Source of the DNA: Shewanella mesophila
Lineage (GTDB): Bacteria > Pseudomonadota > Gammaproteobacteria > Enterobacterales > Shewanellaceae
Reading direction: 5' to 3'
DNA: 64,000 nucleotides
Assembly (NCBI RefSeq): GCF_019457515.1
Contig: NZ_CP080421.1
Coordinates: 3,968,001-4,032,000, forward strand
The notes under the pieces were generated by a model. That model had not been told where the DNA came from. It searched no databases and saw nothing but the letters and a program-made list of their open reading frames with translations. This document shows, one piece after another, positions 18,915-27,885 of this stretch (positions are counted from its first letter, which is position 1; every line of letters starts with the position of its first letter). Both the position numbers and the translations under genes were made by a program.

Positions 18915-19020
18915 AATTTGCCTCTTACGCTGGTTGCGAGTGATTGCAGTAAATAACTCTGAATGAGTCTGGGTATGACTTAAGTGTACGCCGCGCAACG
19001 TAATGGAGAGTGTTTGCTAG

Positions 19021-19046
19021 GTAAACCTCTGTAAAGTTAATGTAAA
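19021..19046. promoter_or_regulatory. CpxR boxes between cpxP and cpxR
   Basis: Three GTAAA motifs in tandem at 19021, 19031 and 19042, spaced by 5 and 6 bases, match the CpxR consensus GTAAA-N4..8-GTAAA. They can serve both the divergent cpxP and cpxRA promoters. Confidence 0.8.
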
Positions 19047-19157
19047 GCGCTCTTTAATCAGGGCAAAATGACGACTTTACACAGACTTACATTCGTAGAC
19101 TGCAATTGACATCGAAACAGGTATACTCAAGCTGTTATAGATGTTGAGAGATGTACC

Positions 19158-19841
19158 ATGAATCAAATACTGTTGATCGATGATGACTTAGGGCTAGCCG
19201 AACTGCTCGCACAACTGCTCGAACTGGAAGGGTTCAGTTTGACCTTAGCTCATGATGGCCAATCTGGCCTTGCGCTCGCTTTAGAGCAAGAGTTTGATCT
19301 GATTCTATTAGATGTCATGCTACCAAAATTGAATGGCTTCGAGGTACTAAAGGCCCTTCGCAGTAAGAAACAAACGCCAGTATTGATGTTAACTGCTCGC
19401 GGTGACGAAATAGACAGAGTGGTCGGTCTCGAAATTGGCGCAGATGATTATCTGCCTAAACCGTTCAATGATCGAGAACTGGTTGCACGTATGAAAGCGA
19501 TTATTCGCCGCACTGGGCAACAAATTGATGAGATACAGCCCACTATCATCAAATTCTCCGACATCAAGCTTGACCCAAGTCGTCAAGAAGTGATCTGTCA
19601 GGAGCAGCTATTAATCTTAACTGGCACCGAGTTTAGCCTGCTCTATTACATGATCCAACACAGCGGTGAAGTACTCAGCAAAGATTGCTTAAGTGAGAAA
19701 GTGCTAGGTAAAAAACTGATGCCGTTTGACCGAAGCTTAGATATGCACCTGTCTAATTTACGCAAAAAACTACCCGAACGAACCGACGGTCGTCCCCGGG
19801 TTAAGACCCTACGTGGTAAAGGTTATATCTGGTTAACCTAA
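19158..19841 (+). CDS. cpxR: Response regulator CpxR (OmpR family)
   Basis: 227 residues: a receiver domain with the phospho-acceptor aspartate in ILLDVMLPKLNG, the K in YLPKPF, and a C-terminal winged helix (LTGTEFSLLYYMIQHSGEVLS...HLSNLRKKL...VKTLRGKGYIW). It turns on envelope-stress genes when phosphorylated by CpxA. Its stop shares one base with the cpxA ATG, so the two are tightly coupled. Confidence 0.94.
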   Translation: MNQILLIDDDLGLAELLAQLLELEGFSLTLAHDGQSGLALALEQEFDLILLDVMLPKLNGFEVLKALRSKKQTPVLMLTARGDEIDRVVGLEIGADDYLPKPFNDRELVARMKAIIRRTGQQIDEIQPTIIKFSDIKLDPSRQEVICQEQLLILTGTEFSLLYYMIQHSGEVLSKDCLSEKVLGKKLMPFDRSLDMHLSNLRKKLPERTDGRPRVKTLRGKGYIWLT

Positions 19842-21208
19842 TGAAATTCAGTAGTCTGCCCAATCGCATCTTCATCAAACTGCTACTCAGCTTTTGGCTT
19901 TGTAGCAGCCTAATTATCGCCATCGTCGGCCTACTGCCGCTGATCCAGCAACAACACGACCAGACCAAGATTCCCCCTCATCTAGAGGCCTTACTCGAAC
20001 GCATCGCTAAACGCATCGAACAAGAACCCACACTGCTCGATTCTCGTCGTTCACAAAGATGGCATAGGTTCCGAGAGATGGACCATAAACCTGTACGTTT
20101 CTATCTCGTTGATGAGCAAGGACAAGTAGTCAATACCGACAGAGCGTCGAGAGCAATGCGCCGCTTTATGCTGTTAGCGGAGGAGGCTGGCCAACCGATA
20201 AGTCATCAATTTAAAGATGAGATCCTGTTCGGCCCCCATGAATTTACGGTCAATGGTAAGAAGTACAGCCTATATGGTCGCCTAGCCGAAATGCACCCTA
20301 GACCCTGGTTTTTCTTTTTCATCGACAACATCATCATGACCTTGGTTCTTGCTATTGTGTTATCTGGACTACTATGCGGTATTTTGGCATGGCACTTAGG
20401 TAAACCACTAAGATCGCTTAAGCACAGCGCAGAGGCTGTAGCCAAGGGTGAACTGAGTCATCGTGCCGACAAAAACACCACGGCGCGTAACGATGAAATA
20501 GGCCAGCTCGCGGTCGCATTCAATGCAATGGCAGACTCTATCGAATCTATGGTCAATTGCCAACAACGGCTTATTAGCGATATATCCCATGAACTGAGAA
20601 CACCATTAACTCGCCTACAGCTGGCGTTAGCGCTCGCGCGTAAAAAAGGGCAAGAGTCAACCGAGCTAGAACGAATTGGCTATGAGGCACATCAGCTTGA
20701 GGCAATGATAGCGGAACTATTGGAATTATCTCGAGCCAAGTTAAACCTGCACGAAAACAAACATAGCTTGTCGCTCAGTGAAACCCTAGGCCAAGTACTG
20801 GATGATGCAGAGTTTGAAGCCGAGCAACAAAATAAACAGCTAGTGATCGATATTGATGAGCAGCTGATGTTGCCGATCGCGCCGCGTCCATTGTCGAGGG
20901 CAATAGAGAATTTACTCCGAAATGCGATTCACTATGCTAACAAGCAAGTCAGCATTAAAGCGGTAGCCTATAACGAGCACGTGGTTATTGAGATAGTTGA
21001 TGATGGCCCAGGTATAGCGCTCGAAGCCGATCTCAAAGCCATATTTGATCCCTTCTATCGACCACAGTCAGCGAGGGAAAGAGAGTCAGGCGGCTGGGGG
21101 TTAGGATTGGCCATAGCGAAAGCTGCTGTCGACACCCATCAGGGACAGATAACCGCGACCAATACCACTCCTCATGGTCTGTTAGTCACCATCAAGCTGC
21201 CGAAATAG
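19841..21208 (+). CDS. cpxA: Envelope stress sensor kinase CpxA
   Basis: 455 residues: TM1 at about 11-33, a periplasmic sensor domain, TM2 at about 163-187, HAMP, the phospho-acceptor block ISDISHELRTPLTRL, and the ATP-binding boxes N (AIENLLRNAIHYA), DDGPGI and GWGLGLAIA. It phosphorylates CpxR on envelope misfolding. The 3' end overlaps the convergent TetR gene by 17 bases. Confidence 0.94.
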   Translation: MKFSSLPNRIFIKLLLSFWLCSSLIIAIVGLLPLIQQQHDQTKIPPHLEALLERIAKRIEQEPTLLDSRRSQRWHRFREMDHKPVRFYLVDEQGQVVNTDRASRAMRRFMLLAEEAGQPISHQFKDEILFGPHEFTVNGKKYSLYGRLAEMHPRPWFFFFIDNIIMTLVLAIVLSGLLCGILAWHLGKPLRSLKHSAEAVAKGELSHRADKNTTARNDEIGQLAVAFNAMADSIESMVNCQQRLISDISHELRTPLTRLQLALALARKKGQESTELERIGYEAHQLEAMIAELLELSRAKLNLHENKHSLSLSETLGQVLDDAEFEAEQQNKQLVIDIDEQLMLPIAPRPLSRAIENLLRNAIHYANKQVSIKAVAYNEHVVIEIVDDGPGIALEADLKAIFDPFYRPQSARERESGGWGLGLAIAKAAVDTHQGQITATNTTPHGLLVTIKLPK

Positions 21209-21845
21209 CAGTTTGTGTATGTAATAGTGACAGCCAGTTAGCAAACTTTTGCTTAGTGGGGATTCGTTTATCCGAATGCCCCATTAACTGACTTAACGCA
21301 TAGCTAAATTGATAGTAAATTTGTACATCATCGCACTGCTTAATGCCGTCATCGCTGTTGATCATAGTGCCACGAATATAGTTCCTGAGCAGCTCATCGC
21401 GATCAAATCCAGGGCGATCGCCAACAGCTGAGATCATGCCCTGATTCCACTGACAATATTGCGCGAGTAGCTCATTAAATCTATCGCGATACACCTCTGA
21501 GGCCTGCTGCAATAACTCTTGATTGGGCATCATGCGCTCTATCACAAAGCGTTTCTGGGCTAGCACATCATGCAAGCGTTGGCAGTGATGGAATAGATAG
21601 CATTCAAACGGATCGGTATATTGCTGCTGCTCGCTCTTAGCCGCCGTCAACCAATCTTGATATTGAGAACAGGCAACCGCCACCACTAAATCTGCCTCCG
21701 TGGTGAAATGGTTGTAGATGGTTCCCTTCGAGATCTGACTCGCCGCAACAAGATGAGAACGACACAAATCAAAGCTTTGATGCCCCCTAAGACAACGCTG
21801 CGCCACTTCTACCAGATACGCCTCTCTCTGTTCCCAGCTACTCAT
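21192..21845 (-). CDS. TetR-family transcriptional regulator
   Basis: 217 residues from the ATG at 21845 (MSSWEQREAYLVEVAQ); an upstream in-frame ATG at 21896 would add a non-conserved extension. The helix-turn-helix is LVAASQISKGTIYNHFTTEADLV. The C-terminal domain is distinct from classical drug-pump repressors. It is divergent from the LysR gene at 21967 and convergent with cpxA, and no structural target is adjacent. Confidence 0.8.
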   Translation of the reverse strand: MSSWEQREAYLVEVAQRCLRGHQSFDLCRSHLVAASQISKGTIYNHFTTEADLVVAVACSQYQDWLTAAKSEQQQYTDPFECYLFHHCQRLHDVLAQKRFVIERMMPNQELLQQASEVYRDRFNELLAQYCQWNQGMISAVGDRPGFDRDELLRNYIRGTMINSDDGIKQCDDVQIYYQFSYALSQLMGHSDKRIPTKQKFANWLSLLHTQTAISAA

Positions 21846-21966
21846 ACCGACTCCATCACACTTTCTTAAACAAAACGATTGCAACTTCACAATCAAACTA
21901 TAGCAGGGTTTCTTGCTAGTCGTTATTGAGTAATACTGATACCACTATGAACAAACTCAATAGCAC

Positions 21967-22836
21967 ATGTTAAAAATCGAATTACTGGAAAGTTTTATCG
22001 CGGTAGCTGAGGCGGGGAACCTGTCGAAGGCGGCTGATAAAATTTGCCGTACACAATCGACCCTCAGCCTGCAAATTAAGAAGCTTGAAGAGAGCGTCGG
22101 CCAACCTTTGCTACTGAGAGACAACAAGGGGGTCACACTGACCGAGTCCGGTGAAACTCTGTTGAATTATGCCTATAAGATGATGCAGCTCAACTCACAG
22201 GCGCTGGATGATCTCAAAGATTGTCAAAACCGCGAAACCATCCGCCTTGGGGTTCCCACAGACTATATCAAATGCTACCTTGGCAGTTGCTTACTGGAGT
22301 TTATTCGTGAATTTACCTGTATCGAGCTGGTGATCGACACAGATGTTAGCGGCAACTTATACAAACGCTTGCATCAGGGAGAGTTCGATCTGATTGTGGC
22401 CACGCACTGGCAGCCACCAGCCAATGGCGAATTGCTATTTGAACGCAAGTTTCATTGGGCTGCGGCAAAAGGCGGCAACGCCCACAAACGCGACACTATC
22501 CCCATGGCCCTCTACCCAGAGAACTGTCCGATACGGGCGCAAGTCTTTGCCAACCACCAGCTGACCATGAGGCCGATCAATGTATTGCTCTCAACCCCAT
22601 CGCCCCAGGCACTGTGTATGGCGGTCGAAAATGACCTGACTATCGCCCCTATTGCCGAGTTTCGTGTTAACGATAAGATGCAGATACTCGATCCCATCGA
22701 GCATAACCTGCCTGTGTTACCAGTATTTAATGAGGCCTTATACCTTAATCCCGACACCCAAACCGATGCGACCAAGCAATTGATCACGCTGATCAAAGCC
22801 AACGTCAAAAACTTAGCCGAGAATTATCCCGGCTAA
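21967..22836 (+). CDS. LysR-family transcriptional regulator
   Basis: 289 residues with a clear N-terminal winged helix (LSKAADKICRTQSTLSLQIKKLEESVGQPLLLR, residues about 18-50) and a substrate-binding-like C-terminal domain. It is divergent from the TetR gene and convergent with the chemoreceptor gene. No neighbour reveals its target. The ATG at 21967 is the natural start since LKIELLESF opens the helix-turn-helix. Confidence 0.86.
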   Translation: MLKIELLESFIAVAEAGNLSKAADKICRTQSTLSLQIKKLEESVGQPLLLRDNKGVTLTESGETLLNYAYKMMQLNSQALDDLKDCQNRETIRLGVPTDYIKCYLGSCLLEFIREFTCIELVIDTDVSGNLYKRLHQGEFDLIVATHWQPPANGELLFERKFHWAAAKGGNAHKRDTIPMALYPENCPIRAQVFANHQLTMRPINVLLSTPSPQALCMAVENDLTIAPIAEFRVNDKMQILDPIEHNLPVLPVFNEALYLNPDTQTDATKQLITLIKANVKNLAENYPG

Positions 22837-22855
22837 ATCCCAGCGCACAATCAAG

Positions 22856-22880
22856 GCTGTGCCAGTCGGCACAGCGGCTT
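22856..22880. terminator. Hairpin between convergent LysR and chemoreceptor genes
   Basis: GCTGTGCC-AGTC-GGCACAGC is a perfect 8-bp stem with a 4-base loop. The T tail is short, so it is a probable but not certain bidirectional terminator. Confidence 0.55.
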
Positions 22881-22888
22881 TACGCTCG

Positions 22889-24802
22889 TTAACCTAAGGT
22901 AAACTTATCCACTACGGCCAGCAGTTTCTGATTCAAGGCCGACAACTTATGCGTCTCATCACGACTCGCCGAACCGCTATCTTCTAACACCACCACGATA
23001 TCGCGTATCTCGGCCATATTACGACTCACCTCGGCCGATACCATGCTTTGCTCTTCAGCCGCGGTGGCAATTTGAGTATTAAGATCGCTCACCGTCTCCA
23101 CCGACTGGATGACCTCATCAAGATTGGTCGTCACATTGTTAGTCCAATGATTGGTTTGCTCGCAAGTCTCCTTGGTTTGCCCCATAGTCGCGACCGTCGC
23201 ATCGATCCCCTTGAGCAGCTGACTCAATGTCGATTCTATCTCGGCGGTGCTCGATTGAGTTCTGGCCGCCAGTGCCCTTACCTCATCGGCAACCACAGCA
23301 AAACCGCGCCCCTGTTCACCAGCCCTTGCAGCCTCGATGGCAGCATTCAACGCCAATAGGTTAGTCTGATCGGCGATGTCGCCAATCACCTGCAACACCT
23401 TGGTGATCGTTGTTGCGTCATGCGCAATATTGCTGATGCTACTCTCGGTCGCCTCGACATCTTCTATCAATCGTGTGACCGTCTCACGAGTATTAGCCAC
23501 TATCTGTTTGGTGTCATTGATCTGCGAACTTGCCAAGGTCGCCACCTGCGAACCCTGCGAGGTATTACCAGCCACATCATTTGCCGTAGCGCTCATCTCC
23601 TCGACGGCGGCCACTATCTGTTCTGTCTCTTGTACGTGCTTGCTCAGCACTTGGCTATTGCCGTCCATCTGTCCCTGCAGCGCGACGATACTCCGCCCAA
23701 TATCCTGCGAGTCGACATACAGCTCCTTCACTATCCCCTCGAGATTCGCAATAAAACGGTTAATGCCGGTGGCGATATCACCCAGATCGTCACGGCTATT
23801 GACTGGTAACCTCATGGTGAGATCGGCTTGCCCCTGTGACAACCCTGTGACCACCTGCTTAAGTTGTATGATCGGACGATACAGCCAATTAAGAATAAGC
23901 AGCACCAATATGCTACTGACCAATAACATGATGCCGGAATTGATCAAGGCTGCCTCGAGCGCCTCATCGACCTTGGCATAAGCGGTATCTTGATCGATAT
24001 TAAGCACAAGAAACCACTTTTTCTTCCCCTGTAAGAGAGGAATAACATGACTGTAGAATAGTAAGTCTTTGCCTGCTCCCTGATACGCCGACGCGAATGC
24101 GTCACGCGTCACCATCTCTTGCTCCAGCTGCCCCCAACCTTGCTGGCTCATCAGTTTACCCGACTGTAATTCTGCCATATTGGAGGCCAGCACCTTGCCC
24201 GCTTCATCGATAATCGCGGCCGATGCACCGGGAAAATCGATGTTATTCACGGTTTCCTCTAAGATCTCCAGACCAATGTCACCCGACAACACACCATCTC
24301 CCACATCGGTAACGATGGAGATCACCGGGTTCCCAGTAACCATATCGACATAAATGTCGGTCAATACTGCCTTGTCATTGTTTTTGGCCAACTGATACCA
24401 GCCCCGAGGGCGAGGATCATACTGACTGGGATCGGCGATGCCATTGTGCCAAATCGCATCATCGACCACACTGGCATAGGAGCTACCATCTTCAAACCCC
24501 CAAAAGACCGAGTATAAAAGGCTATTCGCTTTGACCAGCCTAGCCAGCATCACATACTCCCCATTGAGTTGACCGCCCCTGTATTGTGCCGCTAGCGCAT
24601 CGATACTGTTGGCCTTACTCATAAACCAATCCTGTATCCCTTCAGCCTCGAAGCGCGCCATGGTTTGCAGCTTACTGTTCACCTGTTCGACGGTATTAGT
24701 CTTTAAGGTGAGATAAGAGAATAAGTTAGACAGTGCCAAACACAGAGACACTAAGAGAATCACCGACAGGGTGATGGTTTTCTTGAAGCCGATGGTTTTC
24801 AT
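22889..24802 (-). CDS. Methyl-accepting chemotaxis protein with dCache-type sensor
   Basis: 637 residues: TM1 at about 8-32, a periplasmic dCache-type domain (about 35-280), TM2 at about 285-308, HAMP, then a signalling domain with the conserved hairpin tip (IADQTNLLALNAAIEAARAG). The sensor has DPRPRGWY, then IYVD and SGDIG, resembling the R-x-W-Y...Y-x-D...D pocket of dCache receptors for amino acids and amines. The upstream palindrome at 24854 is shared with the DMSP lyase and flavoprotein genes, so I infer that it senses DMSP, acrylate or a related compound. The ligand is untested. Confidence 0.92.
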   Translation of the reverse strand: MKTIGFKKTITLSVILLVSLCLALSNLFSYLTLKTNTVEQVNSKLQTMARFEAEGIQDWFMSKANSIDALAAQYRGGQLNGEYVMLARLVKANSLLYSVFWGFEDGSSYASVVDDAIWHNGIADPSQYDPRPRGWYQLAKNNDKAVLTDIYVDMVTGNPVISIVTDVGDGVLSGDIGLEILEETVNNIDFPGASAAIIDEAGKVLASNMAELQSGKLMSQQGWGQLEQEMVTRDAFASAYQGAGKDLLFYSHVIPLLQGKKKWFLVLNIDQDTAYAKVDEALEAALINSGIMLLVSSILVLLILNWLYRPIIQLKQVVTGLSQGQADLTMRLPVNSRDDLGDIATGINRFIANLEGIVKELYVDSQDIGRSIVALQGQMDGNSQVLSKHVQETEQIVAAVEEMSATANDVAGNTSQGSQVATLASSQINDTKQIVANTRETVTRLIEDVEATESSISNIAHDATTITKVLQVIGDIADQTNLLALNAAIEAARAGEQGRGFAVVADEVRALAARTQSSTAEIESTLSQLLKGIDATVATMGQTKETCEQTNHWTNNVTTNLDEVIQSVETVSDLNTQIATAAEEQSMVSAEVSRNMAEIRDIVVVLEDSGSASRDETHKLSALNQKLLAVVDKFTLG

Positions 24803-24853
24803 TGCAGACCTATTTTCGTCATTAAAGCAAAATCGTTGACGCCTACTTTACCG

Positions 24854-24869
24854 TTGGAATAGATTCCAA
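24854..24869. promoter_or_regulatory. Shared regulon palindrome, copy 1 (chemoreceptor)
   Basis: TTGGAAT-AG-ATTCCAA, a perfect 7-bp-arm palindrome 52 bases upstream of the chemoreceptor ATG. The same motif recurs at 27554, 29833 and 29949. Confidence 0.75.
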
Positions 24870-24881
24870 ACTGTGACGCCA

Positions 24882-24924
24882 ACAGCCCGTTAACATTTGC
24901 GCTATTACAGCCCATTAACATTTG
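24882..24924. repeat. Two direct repeats upstream of the chemoreceptor
   Basis: An 18-base unit (ACAGCCCRTTAACATTTG) occurs at 24882-24899 and again at 24907-24924, period 25, with one difference. A shorter repeat TTTGATCCAT follows twice at 24921 and 24932. The spacing would allow two activator or repressor dimers on one face of the helix, but the role is unknown. Confidence 0.6.
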
Positions 24925-24972
24925 ATCCATTTTTGATCCATTATAGTCAAAGCCTTAATCACTCGATAATAA

Positions 24973-25002
24973 AAAAATGCCAACCCTAAGGTTGGCATTT
25001 TT
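24973..25002 (-). terminator. Terminator of the dddY-porin operon
   Basis: AAAAATGCCAACC-CTAA-GGTTGGCATTTTT is a 13-bp perfect stem just past the porin stop on the minus strand. Confidence 0.92.
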
Positions 25003-25031
25003 ATTACAGAGACGAAGTGCGTTTCATCGAC

Positions 25032-26162
25032 TTAGAAGTAATAGCCGAAGTTAATATTGACTCGCTTATCCCAGCTATCACCGATTTCAGGTAAACCGAC
25101 ATGGCCATTATCACGGGTCGAGGCATACATGTTTTTACCCACAATGAAATCGATCATGGTATAAGTTGGGCCTGCTGAAATGGCACAACCTGTGACGTTT
25201 TGATAACTGGTATCATAACTGTCGTCGGCAACATCAGGGGTTACCATGCCGAAGTCATTATAGAACTTCAGGCTACCCCAGTCGGTGGCTAAAGTCTTGG
25301 CGATATTGACACTGTATGCCTGCGCCTTAGCCGCAATCTCATATTGCCAGTTGTAGGCCGTCACGGCGATCTTGTTGCTATCTACTGCATCGGCGGCGTC
25401 ATATTCATATTGCATCGCCTGCAGCTGCAGGTTCCAACCTTCGTAGCTGCTGTCCATGTGCAGCGCTACGGCATAGCGGTCGCCATTGCTGCCTGTTTTG
25501 TTGTTATAGATCTGCCCATATTCGACAGAGGCGCCAAACAATGTCTTACCACCTTCATAGCTCATCTCATAGGTTTGGCGAAGGTTTAACTGGTTTGTCT
25601 CTTCGTTGTTATACTCGGTACCGTTGACGACGCCGCTATACAGATCGGTTGAATAGCGATCGGCGCGACCCGCCCCATATTCGGCATTCTTATAGAAAGC
25701 CATCTCAGTTCCCCAGGCGCCGCTCGAATATACCCCTTTCACACCCAAATCGTAGTCATCTTCGAAGCCTAAGTAATAAGGTACGCCAAACCAGAAGCTG
25801 TTAGAGATGAAACCAGGATTGCCGAAGGGCACCTGATTGACACCAAACTGGATCTGCCACTCTGGGTTTAGGTCGTAGAAACCATAGCCATAACGCAGCG
25901 CTTGCCAACCATCGAAGAAACGGTATTCACTCGCCAATCCCCACTCACCGAGTTTGCCGTTAAATTTGATTGCCGCCATATCAAACGCAAAGTCACCGCC
26001 CTTGTCTTTTGAGCTTTCACTGTAGTCTTTATAGGCGTAGTTCACCCTTACAGTACCCGACACATCGATACCGTCCTGCTGCTCTGCTGCCTGTACGGCA
26101 CTCGCCATCAATGCAGCGGGTATCAACGCAGCAACAAGAGACAAATTTAATTTTTTCATCAT
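25032..26162 (-). CDS. Outer-membrane porin-like beta-barrel protein
   Basis: 376 residues with a signal peptide ending AVQAAEQ. The mature protein is rich in alternating aromatic/polar strands with many Y and G and ends in the outer-membrane signature NINFGYYF (C-terminal F). I see no known porin name with confidence; the size suits a 16-strand channel. It is the second gene after dddY, 88 bases apart and without an own copy of the regulon palindrome, so it is probably cotranscribed. The likely job is to bring DMSP, or let acrylate, across the outer membrane. That role is inferred from the operon only. Confidence 0.75.
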   Translation of the reverse strand: MMKKLNLSLVAALIPAALMASAVQAAEQQDGIDVSGTVRVNYAYKDYSESSKDKGGDFAFDMAAIKFNGKLGEWGLASEYRFFDGWQALRYGYGFYDLNPEWQIQFGVNQVPFGNPGFISNSFWFGVPYYLGFEDDYDLGVKGVYSSGAWGTEMAFYKNAEYGAGRADRYSTDLYSGVVNGTEYNNEETNQLNLRQTYEMSYEGGKTLFGASVEYGQIYNNKTGSNGDRYAVALHMDSSYEGWNLQLQAMQYEYDAADAVDSNKIAVTAYNWQYEIAAKAQAYSVNIAKTLATDWGSLKFYNDFGMVTPDVADDSYDTSYQNVTGCAISAGPTYTMIDFIVGKNMYASTRDNGHVGLPEIGDSWDKRVNINFGYYF

Positions 26163-26250
26163 TTCACCCTATTATTTATCATTGCCGTGCGATATTAGGT
26201 GCACGGCACAACCTTATGTTGGCCTTATACTTGGCCTTACTTCGTTGTAG

Positions 26251-27495
26251 TTACCACTTCAGATGAGTCAGATCGCACTGAATCACTTCATCTTTATTCG
26301 CTGGGGTCCCTGGATTTTTTGCCGACTCACACAACAAGGTTGTGCCATAGTCATTGCGCTTATCGTGAGCATTACTTCTGGCCCAAACGGAGACGATGGC
26401 GCGTTCTTCAGGCTTGGCTTCACAGCTACCATCGACCTCGAAGGCATGAATGGTGTTTTGATGGAAGTACATCAGAGGATCTTGCTTATAACTGCCTGCA
26501 AGCCATTGGGTATGGCCGTTATGCTGGGCGGCATCAAACTGGACTCTACGCATCTTGTCGTCTTCTTTGACCGTGGTCAGAAGAGGAGAATCGGCACGTA
26601 CGGCAAAGCTCTTAAACTCATTGCTACAAGCTGGCACGCGCATGTTGTAATAGATCTCTGAGATCGCGTGATTATGATAAGGGTAAAGGGTGTCGACGGA
26701 CTGCACCGTCATGCCCACTTCTGCCCCCACTTTTTCACCATTGATCTCGTCGATACGCAGCAGCCCCCAGTGACCGAAAATTTCGGCATAGGCATAACCA
26801 CCGCGAATATTGTTAAAGTTCTTGTCGTTACGCTTACTTTCTTCGGCATACATAGGGAACCAGCCCGCTGCCGCCCACAGGTTTGGCAGGGCGTTGGCGC
26901 TGATATCGTAAGGGAAGGCCGAAGGCATTTTGACTTCATCGCCAGTCACCATCTTGGCGAAGTTTTTGGTAAAAGTTTTACCCAGTTTTTGTACGTCTTT
27001 GTTGGTGACCTTAGTCTTAAAAAACTTATCAAAAGTTGTGCGCTTAAAATGCTGCGCTACCGGAGAATTCTTGGTGAGCTCTCCACCTGGGTTATAGATC
27101 CAGTTAACGTCTTCACGAGCACCGAAGCACTGTTTTGCTTTATCGGCGTTATTGATCACCTGATAGATATTTTTCACCATCAGTTTCATGTCTCTGCGAT
27201 CCATGATGCACATCTTCTGACCGCCCTGGGTCGAGTCGATAATAGCCTCATCTGAGTTTAGGCAGTGACTGTTTTCGCCATTAGTTAAGGCTACGGCATA
27301 GGCTTTTAGATAGGTTAGCGTCTCGTCCCAAAGCATATCCACATACTTCTGATCAGCCTTTGAATAGGTTACAGGCTCACCCAGACATTTAAATTGTGCA
27401 TTATCAATTTCGCTCTGATCTAAGAAGTCAGGTAGCTCGGCAGCCATCGCCCCATTTGCCGCCAATAATGACAACGCAATAATGGTCTTGTTCAT
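26251..27495 (-). CDS. dddY: Periplasmic DMSP lyase DddY (cupin)
   Basis: 414 residues with a signal peptide (about 1-19). The length and the C-terminal cupin fit DddY, the only periplasmic DMSP lyase family. Cupin motif 1 reads H274-N-H276-A-I-S-E280-I-Y282, the H...E.Y pattern of the zinc ligands and catalytic tyrosine described for DddY. A second-motif histidine lies about 74 residues on (H345 or H350 in FHQNTIHAFE). The enzyme splits DMSP to dimethyl sulfide and acrylate. The neighbouring flavoprotein, tetraheme cytochrome and AcuI are exactly the functions needed to handle acrylate, which supports the call. A regulon palindrome lies 59 bases upstream. Confidence 0.85.
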   Translation of the reverse strand: MNKTIIALSLLAANGAMAAELPDFLDQSEIDNAQFKCLGEPVTYSKADQKYVDMLWDETLTYLKAYAVALTNGENSHCLNSDEAIIDSTQGGQKMCIMDRRDMKLMVKNIYQVINNADKAKQCFGAREDVNWIYNPGGELTKNSPVAQHFKRTTFDKFFKTKVTNKDVQKLGKTFTKNFAKMVTGDEVKMPSAFPYDISANALPNLWAAAGWFPMYAEESKRNDKNFNNIRGGYAYAEIFGHWGLLRIDEINGEKVGAEVGMTVQSVDTLYPYHNHAISEIYYNMRVPACSNEFKSFAVRADSPLLTTVKEDDKMRRVQFDAAQHNGHTQWLAGSYKQDPLMYFHQNTIHAFEVDGSCEAKPEERAIVSVWARSNAHDKRNDYGTTLLCESAKNPGTPANKDEVIQCDLTHLKW

Positions 27496-27553
27496 TCATC
27501 TCTCCCTTATTTACATATTGTTTTTCACCACTTTGTGGAGGGGAATAATATGC

Positions 27554-27569
27554 TTGGAATCCATTCCAA
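27554..27569. promoter_or_regulatory. Shared regulon palindrome, copy 2 (dddY)
   Basis: TTGGAAT-CC-ATTCCAA, a perfect 7-bp-arm palindrome 59 bases upstream of the dddY ATG. Confidence 0.75.
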
Positions 27570-27678
27570 AAATGTAATCTGCACATATTTGCAACAATCT
27601 GACAGCAGAAAAGACAACTCAGTTCACATAACTGTCAAAACACTGTTTATAAAGAAGTTTTAGGTAAATTAGTGATAT

Positions 27679-27712
27679 AAAAAAAGCCCCTTAATCATGA
27701 CGACTAAGGAGC
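27679..27712 (-). terminator. Probable terminator of the flavoprotein-cytochrome operon
   Basis: GCCCCTTA and TAAGGAGC form a stem with one mismatch, followed on the minus strand by a seven-T run. Confidence 0.65.
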
Positions 27713-27851
27713 ATATAAAGCGAAACGGTTAACAGTAAATTGTCTTTGCAGGGATAATGATACGGCCAATGTCGCTAAACGTTTTATTTCACAAGTCTGG
27801 GGAGCACCAGAACTTGTTACCCCCATACGGGGAGGAGTTATGATTAGGAGA

Positions 27852-27875
27852 TAGGCCCATTTTTCAATGGGCCTA
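27852..27875. terminator. Hairpin after the tetraheme cytochrome gene
   Basis: TAGGCCCATT-TTTC-AATGGGCCTA is a perfect 10-bp stem 11 bases past the cytochrome stop. It lacks a strong T tail, so it may stabilise the mRNA end and not terminate. Confidence 0.5.
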
Positions 27876-27885
27876 AATATGGAGA

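Larger units (their letters stand above)
27570..27885. other. Gap between dddY and the cytochrome gene
   Basis: No gene seen. It holds the dddY promoter region, a terminator at about 27679-27712 and a hairpin right after the cytochrome stop at 27852-27875. A GC-rich CCCC-ATAC-GGGG hairpin lies near 27822. Confidence 0.6.

Noticed and set aside
23376..23981. Long open frame (201 residues) antisense to the chemoreceptor gene
   Set aside because: It lies fully inside a well-supported gene on the opposite strand, and its composition mirrors the coding frame. No ribosome site or family match.
26668..27255. 195-residue open frame antisense to dddY
   Set aside because: A shadow of dddY; the cupin residues on the minus strand are clear and the plus-strand frame shows no motif.
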